A stretch of 35,007 nucleotides of DNA from a virus (IMGVR_UViG_3300042560_001133:1-35007), one strand, 5' to 3'. Numbered from the stretch's first letter, positions 1 to 8,005 are shown. A program made the numbers and translations. The notes: generated by a model from the letters alone, not told the origin.

Positions 1-2
1 GT

Positions 3-350
3 TCCGAAGGGGACGGGAACGACTACGTGGAACGGCTGGACGATCTCGTTCAGATGCTTAAAGAGTCCGGCAAGTGGATTGATCCGCCCAAGCGTTCCGA
101 GGAATCCGAACACGCAGAAGGACCGTTCGGGGTTGTCCTGGAAGCCATCAAGACCAAGGGATGGCCGGAATGGGATGAGTCTACGGACACCGCTTACATG
201 GGATCGTTCAACAAGGTGCTGGGCACCTCGTTCAACGATCCCAACGAGTTTAGCGGGGAACGGTGCGAGACCTTGGTTATGAGCATCCAAAAAGCCAAGA
301 CGGTTCCCAAGGTAGTCGCAGACGCGGTGGAAGATCCGTTCGCAGACTAA
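3..350 (+). CDS. early-region hypothetical protein, 5' end cut by window
   Basis: The frame is open from the left edge, so this is probably the C-terminal part of a longer protein. The first in-frame start, GTG at 27, has no well-spaced ribosome site. About 115 residues are visible: charged, with a central GWPEWDE stretch and an acidic end in EDPFAD. An acidic, Phe-containing tail recalls the tips of single-strand DNA-binding proteins, and the place upstream of the primase fits a recombination or replication accessory protein, but I do not recognise the family. It is followed by a hairpin terminator. Confidence 0.6.
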   Translation, partial: SEGDGNDYVERLDDLVQMLKESGKWIDPPKRSEESEHAEGPFGVVLEAIKTKGWPEWDESTDTAYMGSFNKVLGTSFNDPNEFSGERCETLVMSIQKAKTVPKVVADAVEDPFAD

Positions 351-381
351 GACTTTCGACTGAGTGCCTCTCCTTGTCATA

Positions 382-416
382 GCCCCGGTTTCTTGAGCGT
401 GCCGGGGCATTTTTTA
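382..416 (+). terminator. rho-independent terminator
   Basis: A 7-bp GC stem (GCCCCGG at 382-388, CCGGGGC at 402-408) is followed by ATTTTTT. It closes the early gene at the left edge. The next start codon, ATG 430, is only 13 nt past the T tract, so read-through or antitermination may be needed to express the replication genes. Confidence 0.8.
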
Positions 417-429
417 GACCCAAAATCTT

Positions 430-1008
430 ATGCACGTAAATAAGCCGACAGCAAATACACCGCCCGCAAAGTTACCGACGCTTGAACAACTGTCTGGCAT
501 GACTGCTTTTCAGCGTGCCCAAGCCGTTATTAACTACCCCGAACTCGTGCGCATGTACCCGGAGCTCGGAGACATGTCCGTTGTCCCGATGCCTAAGCGC
601 ACAAACGAATTTACAAAGCCTGCCAAGTCCACGATGGAGCAGATGCGGGCAGAACCAGAGGAGAAGAAGACCACGAGTAGCAAAACCAATGAAGCCACTT
701 TCCGACGCCTTACAAAAGATCATTACCATGATAGAGGATGCCGATATGTCCGGGTCGATTCCTGGAACGCCTTCGCCGGTGTCGCCAACGACCTTTTGGG
801 GGCGTTTGACGGGCTGGCTTTTAGCGCAGGAGCCGGAATCATTGGAGTCCAACTCACATCCAAGTCCAACATGTCCGCACGCCGGAGAAAGCTCCGAGAA
901 AACCCGCTAGTGGCGTCTTGGTTGGAATCGGGCGGCAAGGTCGAGTTGATCGGCTGGCACAAGCCGGGGAACCGCTGGGAACCCGTGGTAGAGAGGTTGG
1001 AGGCTTGA
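430..1008 (+). CDS. PD-(D/E)XK nuclease-like phage protein
   Basis: 192 residues. The first ~90 are low-complexity and charged, probably unstructured. The folded part is about residues 95-190 and resembles a small phage family with a nuclease-like fold: the stretch LLGAFDGLAF carries a candidate acidic metal ligand, and GVQLTSKSN corresponds to the (E/Q)xK strand of PD-(D/E)XK enzymes. SARRRKLRENP, ASWLESGGK and IGWHKPGNRWE follow. Gln replaces the usual Glu, as in some VRR-NUC-like members, so activity is uncertain. It overlaps the primase start by 4 nt, suggesting a DNA replication or recombination role. No Shine-Dalgarno is seen before ATG 430. The family assignment is from motif memory only. 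Confidence 0.6.
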   Translation: MHVNKPTANTPPAKLPTLEQLSGMTAFQRAQAVINYPELVRMYPELGDMSVVPMPKRTNEFTKPAKSTMEQMRAEPEEKKTTSSKTNEATFRRLTKDHYHDRGCRYVRVDSWNAFAGVANDLLGAFDGLAFSAGAGIIGVQLTSKSNMSARRRKLRENPLVASWLESGGKVELIGWHKPGNRWEPVVERLEA

Positions 1009-3383
1009 CAGAAACCGCGCTCGCGATGCTCCGGGCGGGGCTATCGGTGGTCCCGGTCAGTCAACAGGACTACGCTAAGTGGACTTCGGACACAAAGGCC
1101 ATTTCTTTCCCGTGGAAGGCTTCTGGTTGCACGGTCGCGCCCATGAGCGAACAGAAGGCGCGTTCAGTGTTTCGGAACGCTGCGGGTCTAGCCGTCGTTT
1201 GCGGGGACGCATCGGGGGGTGCTGAGTTCGGGGAGTCCGCGGCCCTCACGATCATAGACTTTGACATTGAAACACTCTTCCCCATATGGGCGGATACCTG
1301 CGAGTCGGCGGGGCTAGAGCTTCGGACTTACACCACCGTCAAGACTCGCAAAGGATTTCACGTCTACGTCCGCGCTCCGCTTCCAGTCAAGACAGAAAAG
1401 CTCTGCATGACGGACACCGGGGCCGATGGCATAAAGACAGGAATCGAAACGAGGGCAGAAGGGGCGATAGCATTTGGACCGCCAACCCCAAACTACTCTT
1501 GGATTGTGGGCGGGTTCGAAGACATTACCGTCGTCTCAATGGAAGAGTTAGAATTGATGCTTTCCATTGCCCGCGCGATGGACAAGACAGGCCCGCGAGA
1601 ACCTTACAAGTCTAACAAAGTGTACGGGGACGGTCCTCCCGGCGATAGACCCGGAGACGTCTTCAATCGGAACGCGGATTGGCGGGAGCTCCTAGAAGCG
1701 GACGGGGCGCGGTTCCTTTTCCAGCATGGCGAGCGGTGCCACTTTGCGCGTCCCGGCAAGCCCGATAGGGCTACAAGTGCCACGACGGGGAACGGGCACG
1801 ATGGACAGGACTTACTAAGGGTCCATAGTACGAATTGGCCGGGGCTAGATGCCGGGTGCTACTCGAAGTTCGCCTATTGGACCTACACGCGCCACAACGG
1901 GGACTGGAAGGCAGCTACCAAAGCGGCGGCGGAACTGTACGGGGTTAAGCGGGCTGTGTCGGTCCCCAAACCTTCCGAGGTGGATGCGGTTGGCGAAAGG
2001 CTCATAGGAATCTCGGTAGCCGAACGGGTCCAGGTAGATGCGGACACGCTCAAGCAGGATTTGGTCCTAGCGGAGTTTGTTCACGAGCAACGGCGCGGGG
2101 ACTTTCTCTGGTGCGAGGCTTGGCAAAGCTGGGTCATTTGGACCGGCAAAGTGTGGGAGAGGACTCCTAGCATCTTTGGGCTTATAGCGGGCATCGCGAA
2201 GGGGCTAAACGCGCCAGAGGACCAAGAGCTTAGAGCCATGCTCTCGGCGACCAGGCGCATAAACGGCGCGGTTCCTTTCCTCAAAACGCTGCCGGGCGTA
2301 TCGGTAGAGCCAAACGAGTTTGATAGTGACCCCGACATTCTTAATACGCTGTCGGGAATCGTAGACCTTCGAACGGGGCAGATAATGCCGCACAATCCCG
2401 CGGCGCGCTGCACCATGCTCGCGCCTACGGAAGTTGCTCCGGAGGCTACAACGGAAAGCCGGTTCGCTCAGTTCGTCTCCGAGGTCTGTTTAGACCGGAA
2501 GGACCTATCCAAAGCTCTACTCGTGTGGCTCGGCTACTCCATCACTGGGCGGGTCACGGCCCAGCGGTGGTGTATCGGAGTCGGTGGGGGCCGGAACGGT
2601 AAGTCCACACTCGTGGACCTACTCCGGCAAGTGCTCGGACCCTATGCGGCCATTATGCCCACGCAACTCCTACTGTCTAGCCGGTTCGAGAAACCCACGC
2701 ACGAGCTCGAGGCGTTGCGCGGTGCTCGGTTTGTGGCTGCTGAAGAGCCGGACCACCGGAGGCATTTGGACCGGGAGTTCATTAAGCAGATCACGGGCGG
2801 GCAAGCCATGCGCGTTCGGGCGTTGTACGGGAAGCCGTACGAGATGCCTATCACGGGCAAGTTGTTCCTCGCCACAAACCACAAACCCCAGGTAGATGCC
2901 GACTTTGCGTTTTGGCGGCGTTGCATGATGGTCCCCTTTGATTATCAGGTGCCGGAGGACGCCGTAAACCCTCGTTTGATCGCCGATCTTGCGGCGGAAT
3001 CTGCGGACGTTATGGCGTGGCTCATTGAGGGAAGTAGGGAGTTTTACAAGAATGGTCTCAGGATCACGGAGGACATGAGTAGGGAAATCGAGGACTATAA
3101 GGCCGAGAACGATGACCTAGGAGAGTTCATGGAAGAGAAGGTGGAAGCATTAAGTAAGGACTTCAGTATTCACAAGACCAAGTTACTCGCGGCCTATAAC
3201 CAGTGGGCAAAGGCTAACGGTCTATCGGAGATGGACATCAAGGAGCTTCAATCGAAGATGCGACAAAAAGGATACCGGCTAGAGACCAATGCAGCTAAGA
3301 CGGCGCGAGGATTCTATAGGGGCTTAGGTCTCATGGAATCGGCGGAAGAGGTGCGGTACGACGTGAGGAGGGACCGAGAATGA
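1005..3383 (+). CDS. P4-type primase-helicase (AEP primase + D5/SF3 helicase)
   Basis: Replication initiator combining primase and helicase. I chose TTG 1005: the protein then begins TETALAMLRAGLSVVPV, typical of these primases, GAGAGG at 991-996 lies 8 nt upstream, and the start overlaps the previous stop; ATG 1026 is the alternative. This gives 792 residues. The N-terminal archaeo-eukaryotic primase part shows IDFDIE (D85, D87) and GFHVYV (H119). The C-terminal part is a D5/SF3 helicase: Walker A GGGRNGKST (K533), Walker B acids E580-E581 in AAEEPDH, and motif C FLATNHKP (N625). In phage P4 the equivalent alpha protein primes, unwinds and binds iterons at ori; an iteron-like array begins at the 3' end of this gene. 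Confidence 0.93.
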   Translation: MTETALAMLRAGLSVVPVSQQDYAKWTSDTKAISFPWKASGCTVAPMSEQKARSVFRNAAGLAVVCGDASGGAEFGESAALTIIDFDIETLFPIWADTCESAGLELRTYTTVKTRKGFHVYVRAPLPVKTEKLCMTDTGADGIKTGIETRAEGAIAFGPPTPNYSWIVGGFEDITVVSMEELELMLSIARAMDKTGPREPYKSNKVYGDGPPGDRPGDVFNRNADWRELLEADGARFLFQHGERCHFARPGKPDRATSATTGNGHDGQDLLRVHSTNWPGLDAGCYSKFAYWTYTRHNGDWKAATKAAAELYGVKRAVSVPKPSEVDAVGERLIGISVAERVQVDADTLKQDLVLAEFVHEQRRGDFLWCEAWQSWVIWTGKVWERTPSIFGLIAGIAKGLNAPEDQELRAMLSATRRINGAVPFLKTLPGVSVEPNEFDSDPDILNTLSGIVDLRTGQIMPHNPAARCTMLAPTEVAPEATTESRFAQFVSEVCLDRKDLSKALLVWLGYSITGRVTAQRWCIGVGGGRNGKSTLVDLLRQVLGPYAAIMPTQLLLSSRFEKPTHELEALRGARFVAAEEPDHRRHLDREFIKQITGGQAMRVRALYGKPYEMPITGKLFLATNHKPQVDADFAFWRRCMMVPFDYQVPEDAVNPRLIADLAAESADVMAWLIEGSREFYKNGLRITEDMSREIEDYKAENDDLGEFMEEKVEALSKDFSIHKTKLLAAYNQWAKANGLSEMDIKELQSKMRQKGYRLETNAAKTARGFYRGLGLMESAEEVRYDVRRDRE

Positions 3384-3616
3384 AACCGTCCGTAAAAACC
3401 GTCCGGACCGTCCGTGGGCCGGGGTTGGCGACTGGCCGCGCCTCTTCCTCCTCATCTTGCGCTGGGAAGTGGCTACGGACGGTTTACGGACGGTTTGGAC
3501 GGAGTTACGGACGGTCCTCGGACGGTTTTTACGGACGGTTTTTAGGCGCGGAAAATGAGGCTTTTAGGTTCAATTCGGACGGTCTCGGACGGTTTTTCTC
3601 TTGGAAAGTGAAATGA
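3380..3616 (+). CDS. small basic ORF laid over the repeat array
   Basis: 78 codons. ATG 3380 overlaps the primase stop as ATGA, and GGAGGG at 3367-3372 is well placed 7 nt upstream, which argues for translation. The product is basic and repetitive because most of it is encoded by the GGACGG repeats: KTVRTVRG, LRTVYGRFGRSYGRS, GFYGRFLG. No family is recognised. Either a real basic peptide that tolerates the array, or an accidental frame across a non-coding origin. I lean slightly towards accidental. Confidence 0.35.
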   Translation: MKPSVKTVRTVRGPGLATGRASSSSSCAGKWLRTVYGRFGRSYGRSSDGFYGRFLGAENEAFRFNSDGLGRFFSWKVK

Positions 3617-3728
3617 AGGACCTTAAACAGGAAAAAGCAAAAGCAAAAGTACCGATTCCTGACCCTGAGGGAATCGAGGGACCAACAATAACACGGCCTA
3701 CCGTCCGTACCGTCCGTAAACCGTCCGT
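3385..3728. repeat. 14-copy iteron-like array, candidate replication origin
   Basis: The core CCGTCC/GGACGG, usually within ACCGTCCGT/ACGGACGGT, occurs 14 times. CCGTCC cores start at 3386, 3399 and 3408; GGACGG cores at 3477, 3488, 3497, 3509, 3520, 3533, 3577 and 3587; CCGTCC again at 3701, 3710 and 3721. Within clusters the cores are 9-13 bp apart, about one helical turn, as expected for side-by-side protein binding. Orientation is 3 one way, 8 the other, 3 back. Several copies are followed by T runs. The place directly after the primase-helicase recalls P4, whose alpha protein binds short repeats at ori and crr. Origin function is inferred. Confidence 0.65.
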
Positions 3729-4059
3729 GACCCATGCCCCACGCACTGCAAACCTTGCCGATATTCCTCGCACCGATCACGCGGCATTCCGCGCTTGGTG
3801 GTTGGGGGCTCATGCGCGGCGGTGTTGTCTGGAAGTCCTTAACCGCTACGGTTCGGAGGGGTTCGGGTTGGAGTTGGAGTTGTGTGAGGTGGCGGAAGAG
3901 GTCATGGCGGCGGCGGACGTGCACCGGGACGCATTCGAATCCACGCGGGAACGGCTGGCGGGTCGCATGTGGTCTCTTATTAATAGCTTAGAGCCTCCTG
4001 ACGGATTGCTGTCGGGACCAGAACTAGCGGCGGCGGGGGTGGAGGTGTTTGGATCGTGA
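3613..4059 (+). CDS. hypothetical early protein
   Basis: 148 residues from ATG 3613, with GGAAAG at 3603-3608 as a plausible ribosome site; TTG 3601 is an in-frame alternative. The N-terminus is Lys-rich (KDLKQEKAKAKV). The next part, PTVRTVRKPSV, is encoded by three copies of the repeat array, so the iterons run into this gene. From about residue 50 it looks folded and helical (FRAWWLGAHARRCCLEVLNRYG, then an acidic helix). No family recognised. Its stop overlaps the GTG of the sigma-like gene, so the two are probably co-translated. Confidence 0.75.
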   Translation: MKDLKQEKAKAKVPIPDPEGIEGPTITRPTVRTVRKPSVTHAPRTANLADIPRTDHAAFRAWWLGAHARRCCLEVLNRYGSEGFGLELELCEVAEEVMAAADVHRDAFESTRERLAGRMWSLINSLEPPDGLLSGPELAAAGVEVFGS

Positions 4060-4520
4060 GCTACTTAAAGAGAACCGATTACGAACTCTGCGTCATGTCG
4101 GCTACCGATCCCGTAGCCGCAGAGGTGCTTATGCACCGCTGGCGCGGGGCCATCAATAAGGCCACGCATGGGGATGAAGGTATGGAGTTGTATATCTTAG
4201 AGAAGCTTCCGAGGCGTTTGGTAAACTACCAACCAGTTGCGGGGGCTAGTTTTTACTCGTGGTTGTCCCGTTGTTTGTCGGGGCTAAGATCCGATTACCG
4301 CCGCAGTGCGTCTCAAAGGATTATGGCAATCGAAAACATGGAGCACATTCCCGTTGTAGATGTTGGGCTATTCGTGGGCGAGACGTTGCCGGAAGGTCTG
4401 CGGTCTGTTGCCTGGGACATTTCGAGGGGGCAGACGTTGCAAGACCTGAAGCGTGAGTGGGGGCCAGCGGTAGCCGATGTTATCGTTGCGGAACTTAAAA
4501 AGGTGGTGACGGGGCAGTGA
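4056..4520 (+). CDS. small sigma-70-like protein, candidate late regulator
   Basis: 154 residues. GTG 4056 overlaps the upstream stop, and GGAGGT at 4041-4046 lies 9 nt upstream. The first ~85 residues resemble sigma region 2: an N-terminal helix with DPVAAEVLMHRW, then YQPVAGASFYSWLSRCL followed by RSDYRRSASQ, matching the family pattern 'fdp..g.sF..Wl...i...~dy~R'. Near the C-terminus QTLQDLKREWGPAVADVIVAEL could be a region-4-like helix-turn-helix. Position directly before the terminase genes is where late activators (ArpU, RinA and similar) lie in many siphoviruses. Inference: it switches on late transcription, possibly through the repeated TTCGTTACTTAGG element. The similarity is distant and could be to another helical regulator. 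Confidence 0.6.
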   Translation: MSYLKRTDYELCVMSATDPVAAEVLMHRWRGAINKATHGDEGMELYILEKLPRRLVNYQPVAGASFYSWLSRCLSGLRSDYRRSASQRIMAIENMEHIPVVDVGLFVGETLPEGLRSVAWDISRGQTLQDLKREWGPAVADVIVAELKKVVTGQ

Positions 4521-4825
4521 GTGACGGCACGGAGAAACCCGTTAAAAACCCGTCTACCCGCCCAGGCAAGAACGGGGGCACGCTCCTATCCGGTGGCGGC
4601 GGCAGGCCAAAAGGTTCCCTCTCCATCATTGGCGGCATCAAGAAGAAGCTAGAAGAGCATCCAGAGATGTACGAAGCCTTGATTATGGGCGTTCTTGCTC
4701 AGGCTGCGGACGGCAACGCCCAGGCCCTGCGGCAGATCATGGACCGTCTAGACGGCCCGATCAAGGAGCAGGTTGAAAGCAACCAAACCGTGCGGGTGGT
4801 GTTCGGCGAAGCATCTGATGAGTGA
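4517..4825 (+). CDS. terminase small subunit-like protein
   Basis: 102 residues. GTG 4517 overlaps the previous stop; AAGGTGGTGA lies upstream. The Gly-rich GGGGRPKGS followed by a helical part (IKKKLEEHPEMYEALIMGV, AADGNAQALRQIMDRLDGP) matches the DUF5681-like proteins found directly before large terminases. It would recognise phage DNA for packaging. It overlaps the large terminase by 8 nt. The role rests on gene order and this pattern. Confidence 0.72.
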   Translation: MSDGTEKPVKNPSTRPGKNGGTLLSGGGGRPKGSLSIIGGIKKKLEEHPEMYEALIMGVLAQAADGNAQALRQIMDRLDGPIKEQVESNQTVRVVFGEASDE

Positions 4826-6020
4826 AGTCATTATCCGGCTACCGAGGCACCACTCGGCGCAGTCCCAACTAGACCGAGAGGCGAGCCGGTTTAACGTCGT
4901 CAACTGCGGCAGGCGGTTCGGCAAGACCAAGTACCTGCTTCGTCGGGCTTGTATGGCGGCACTTCAGGGCAAGAGCTACGGGTGGTTCGCGCCGAACTAC
5001 AAGTACCTGCTCGGGCCGATGAAGGAAATTGTTTCAATCCTGTCGCCGGTCACCTCGAGCAAGAACCTTACCGACAAGCGCATTGAGCTCAAGACCGGCG
5101 GCGTTATTGACTTCTGGACTTGCGACGATCCCGACGCTGGAAGATCCCGCGCCTACCATGAGGTAGCGGTAGACGAGGCGGCGATGGTCAAGGACTTGCA
5201 GGAGATGTGGGGCATGGCGATTCGCCCGACGCTTGCGGACCATTCGGGTGGCGCGTGGTTCGCATCTACCCCGAAAGGCATGGGCGATTTTTACGAGTTG
5301 TGGGCCAAGGGTCAAGCCGTAGAGGAACCCGAGTGGAAAAGCTGGACGATGCCCACAAGTGCCAACCCGTACATCGACGCGGGCGAGATTGAGAACGCTC
5401 GGCGCGGACTGCCAGAGCGCATCTTCGGGCAGGAGTACCTAGCCTCGTTTATTGAGGAATCGGGCGGGGTGTTTCGCGGGGTGTCGGCGGTCATTGACCC
5501 GAGTAACACGGGGGCGGGTGCCAAGGGTCCGTTCAGCATGGGCGTAGACCTTGCGAGGGTGGAGGACTTCACCGTCATAACCGTGCTGGACTCGGCGGGG
5601 CGGCAGGTGTACCACGACCGGTTTAACCAAATCTCGTGGGAGCGCATGATAGCCGCTGTTCAATCGGCGGCTGGCATGTTCCCAGAATGCACGGTGACGG
5701 TGGACGCGACGGGGGTTGGTGACCCGGTGTACGAACGGATACGGGCCGTTGTGCCTCGCGCAGTGCCCTTCAAGTTCACATCTCAGAGCAAGGAAGCGGT
5801 GATAGATAACCTCGCGATGCAGATCGAGCAGGGGCAACTATCGCTCATGGATATTCCGATCCAGACGGCAGAGTTGATGGCGTATGCCTACGAGGTCACG
5901 GCGGCACGCAATATCAGAATGAACGCACCGAGTGGCAAGCACGACGACTGCGTGATCGCTCTGGCCCTCGCCGCGTGGGGGATGCGTGGGGCGGAACCGT
6001 TTTTCGTGGGGCTAGCCTAG
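4818..6020 (+). CDS. terL: terminase large subunit
   Basis: Packaging ATPase and nuclease, 400 residues from ATG 4818, which overlaps the small subunit; an upstream ATG at 4773 is less likely because the family begins close to the ATPase. ATPase domain: Walker A GRRFGKT (residues 31-37), Walker B VAVDEAA (D119, E120), coupling motif ASTPKG near 150. RNase H-like nuclease domain: GVDLAR (D244), VDATGVGD (D296) and HDDCVIALALAAWG (D376, D377). Length and motifs fit an intact Terminase_6-type enzyme. It is the last gene before the first TTCGTTACTTAGG-like element. Confidence 0.95.
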   Translation: MSEVIIRLPRHHSAQSQLDREASRFNVVNCGRRFGKTKYLLRRACMAALQGKSYGWFAPNYKYLLGPMKEIVSILSPVTSSKNLTDKRIELKTGGVIDFWTCDDPDAGRSRAYHEVAVDEAAMVKDLQEMWGMAIRPTLADHSGGAWFASTPKGMGDFYELWAKGQAVEEPEWKSWTMPTSANPYIDAGEIENARRGLPERIFGQEYLASFIEESGGVFRGVSAVIDPSNTGAGAKGPFSMGVDLARVEDFTVITVLDSAGRQVYHDRFNQISWERMIAAVQSAAGMFPECTVTVDATGVGDPVYERIRAVVPRAVPFKFTSQSKEAVIDNLAMQIEQGQLSLMDIPIQTAELMAYAYEVTAARNIRMNAPSGKHDDCVIALALAAWGMRGAEPFFVGLA

Positions 6021-6021
6021 A

Positions 6022-6034
6022 TTCGTTACCTAGG
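6022..6034 (+). promoter_or_regulatory. late start-associated element, copy 1 (diverged)
   Basis: TTCGTTACCTAGG, one base different from the other copies (C for T at the ninth base). It is 7 nt before the portal ATG at 6042 instead of the usual 2 nt, so the downstream GTTAGAG may serve as a weak ribosome site here. It heads the portal and minor head gene block. Confidence 0.75.
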
Positions 6035-6041
6035 GTTAGAG

Positions 6042-7319
6042 ATGTCACCACTCAAGCGGTTATTCAAGGGGTTTACCTGGTTCGGGGTCGGTGCATCCAG
6101 TAGCCCGGTCGGTGGCGGCCTAGGAATCACCGGCGTACCGCTTTCGCTAGGTTCAAACTCTAGGCAGTCGGAAGGATCGGCGGCGGTCATGGCTCCGGTG
6201 TACTGGGCTATGCGTGCCTTTGTGGAACCACCGCTAACGGTGTACATCGGGGAAGAGGCAGTACCGGCCTCGCCACTTGGCAAACTTATTGCCGAACCTA
6301 TGGCGGGACTGTTAAGCGAAGAGTACGGCAAGCCGCAGACGCGGCGCACGCAGGACCAACTCACCATTGCGAGCCTTATCCTCGACGGCAACGCCTACCT
6401 CAAGATTTGGCGGGATGAGCGGGGCAACGTGGTCGGTCTCCAATGGTTGCCGCACTGGGACGTTGACCCGCTGAGCGTGGCGGGAAACCCCAACGGGCTT
6501 CGTGCCTTTCGGTATGCGTTCGGCGGCACGATCCGCGAGTGTCCACCGGAGGACATGATTCACATAACGACGGGGCTACCGGACGCGAACGACCCGCTCA
6601 AGTCGGTATCCCCGGTCAAGGCGGTGATGCGCGAGGTGATGACAGACCAGCAGATTGCGGTCTTCACCTACGCCATCATGCGGCAACCAAACCCTGCGGC
6701 GACCATTACGCCCAAGGAGGGATCGTGGACGCAAAGCCAAGCCGAGGACGTGGCGAGCGTGCTGCGGCAAAGATCGGCGGGAGAATCGGCGGGTAGCGTC
6801 ATGGTGATGGGGGCTAATGCAACCATTTCGAAACTCGGGTTAACGCCCGAGGAAATGGCCCTAGACGTTATCCCGGCCCATATTGAGCGTCGCATCTCGG
6901 CAGTGCTGGGCATTTCCCCGTTGGTGTCGGGACTAGCGTCGGACCCTACGTACTCCAACTACACGACGGCGCGGGAAGCGGCTACCGAAGAGTTCTTGGT
7001 ACCGATGTGGCAGTTGGTGGCAGATTCCATGTCGGATGCTTTGGTGCCCGAGTTTGGGAACAGGAACGGCGGGTGGCGGCTGGCTTACGATCTTACGAAC
7101 GTTCGGAGCCAACAAGAGGACCGGGACGCTCTGCATAACCGGGTGCGGGAAGATTTCGACAAGAACCTTATTGACCTCTTCACGGCCAAGACCGAGACGG
7201 GGCGGGTGCCGGAGAACTCCGACAAGGGGGTCTACGCTTGGATGCTCAAAAGTGCGGGGGTGGCACCGCAGGCGAGTAAAGGCGCGGCGGCTCGGAAGCG
7301 TGCCGAGGAATCCCTGTAA
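6042..7319 (+). CDS. HK97-family portal protein
   Basis: 425 residues. Forms the dodecameric ring at the special vertex through which DNA enters and to which the tail is joined. Family-like features are the N-terminal Gly/Ser-rich stretch, MAPVYWAMRAFVEPPLTVY, LDGNAYLKIWRDERGNVVGLQWLPHWDVDP, IRECPPEDMIHI, and IPAHIERRISAVLGISPLVSG near residues 280-300, followed by an aromatic and Thr-rich helix. The length is usual for the family. It follows the large terminase and its stop codon touches the minor head ATG. Confidence 0.93.
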   Translation: MSPLKRLFKGFTWFGVGASSSPVGGGLGITGVPLSLGSNSRQSEGSAAVMAPVYWAMRAFVEPPLTVYIGEEAVPASPLGKLIAEPMAGLLSEEYGKPQTRRTQDQLTIASLILDGNAYLKIWRDERGNVVGLQWLPHWDVDPLSVAGNPNGLRAFRYAFGGTIRECPPEDMIHITTGLPDANDPLKSVSPVKAVMREVMTDQQIAVFTYAIMRQPNPAATITPKEGSWTQSQAEDVASVLRQRSAGESAGSVMVMGANATISKLGLTPEEMALDVIPAHIERRISAVLGISPLVSGLASDPTYSNYTTAREAATEEFLVPMWQLVADSMSDALVPEFGNRNGGWRLAYDLTNVRSQQEDRDALHNRVREDFDKNLIDLFTAKTETGRVPENSDKGVYAWMLKSAGVAPQASKGAAARKRAEESL

Positions 7320-7985
7320 ATGTGCCAGGTGCTAGCGTGCGCGGACCATGCGGTCAAACTCGCGGCGCAACCGCTCATTCTTTCCCCGCGGCCTTCGGAG
7401 TACGAGCTGTTAGTAGCTCGGCACGACAAGCAGTTCAGGGTACTTGCGGTGAAGCTGGCGGGCGGCATGAGCGTTGGCGAGTGGCGGGACGCGATGGAAG
7501 CCGAGATAGAGGAGATGCACTACCAGACTCACATCATCGGGCAGAAGATCAGCGGCAACACGTCTATGGACATGGCGTGGGCGCGGCGCGTGGCGGCGCA
7601 GATGCGGGACGAGGAAAGCCAGTACCTGAATGACTTCGCGGCAAAGATCGAAGATGGCGGGTACGAGTTGGTTGACGGTGGGCTGAACGATGATGCGGTG
7701 TACTCGCGGCAACGCCTGTACCTTGGCAAGTCAAGGGGCACGGGTAACCAGGCTTTTGTAGACGCTTCCCCTCCCGGCAGTGAATGGGACTGGATCCTCG
7801 GCGGAATCGAAGAGCATTGCGCGGACTGCCCGGTGCTCGCGGCGGGCAGTCCGTACATTGACGAGACGCTTTACACCACTCCGGGCGCAGGTGATACGCC
7901 ATGCCTGGGGAATTGCAAGTGTCACATCAAGCGTGCCGATGGTGCGGTTGGCATCCTGCCTATTGGCGTAGCTTTGGCGGCGTAG
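7320..7985 (+). CDS. minor head / head morphogenesis protein (Mu gpF-like)
   Basis: 221 residues beginning immediately after the portal stop with no gap. The N-terminal half is helical. The C-terminal half has the family signature of a Cys-containing loop, EEHCADCPVLAAGSPY, then CLGNCKCHI near the end, as in phage Mu gpF and SPP1 gp7-like proteins that sit inside the head near the portal. Four clustered Cys could bind a metal. Gene order (portal, minor head, protease, capsid) supports the call. Confidence 0.85.
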   Translation: MCQVLACADHAVKLAAQPLILSPRPSEYELLVARHDKQFRVLAVKLAGGMSVGEWRDAMEAEIEEMHYQTHIIGQKISGNTSMDMAWARRVAAQMRDEESQYLNDFAAKIEDGGYELVDGGLNDDAVYSRQRLYLGKSRGTGNQAFVDASPPGSEWDWILGGIEEHCADCPVLAAGSPYIDETLYTTPGAGDTPCLGNCKCHIKRADGAVGILPIGVALAA

Positions 7986-7992
7986 CCCTTCT

Positions 7993-8005
7993 TTCGTTAC
8001 TTAGG
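7993..8005 (+). promoter_or_regulatory. late start-associated element, copy 2
   Basis: Exact TTCGTTACTTAGG, then GT and the GTG start of the protease gene at 8008. The AGG is only 2 nt from the start, too close for a normal Shine-Dalgarno contact. It heads the protease and major capsid block. Confidence 0.85.

Noticed and set aside
918-1004. Longer N-terminus for the primase-helicase from GTG 918
   Set aside because: The extra 29 residues lie inside the upstream gene in another frame and do not resemble a primase start; TTG 1005 has a ribosome site and a family-like N-terminus.
3385-3728. CRISPR array
   Set aside because: Cores are only 6-9 bp, spaced 9-13 bp apart in both orientations, with no spacer-sized unique segments and no cas genes.
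4773-4817. Upstream ATG for the large terminase
   Set aside because: It lies deep within the small terminase gene; ATG 4818 begins a normal terminase N-terminus.
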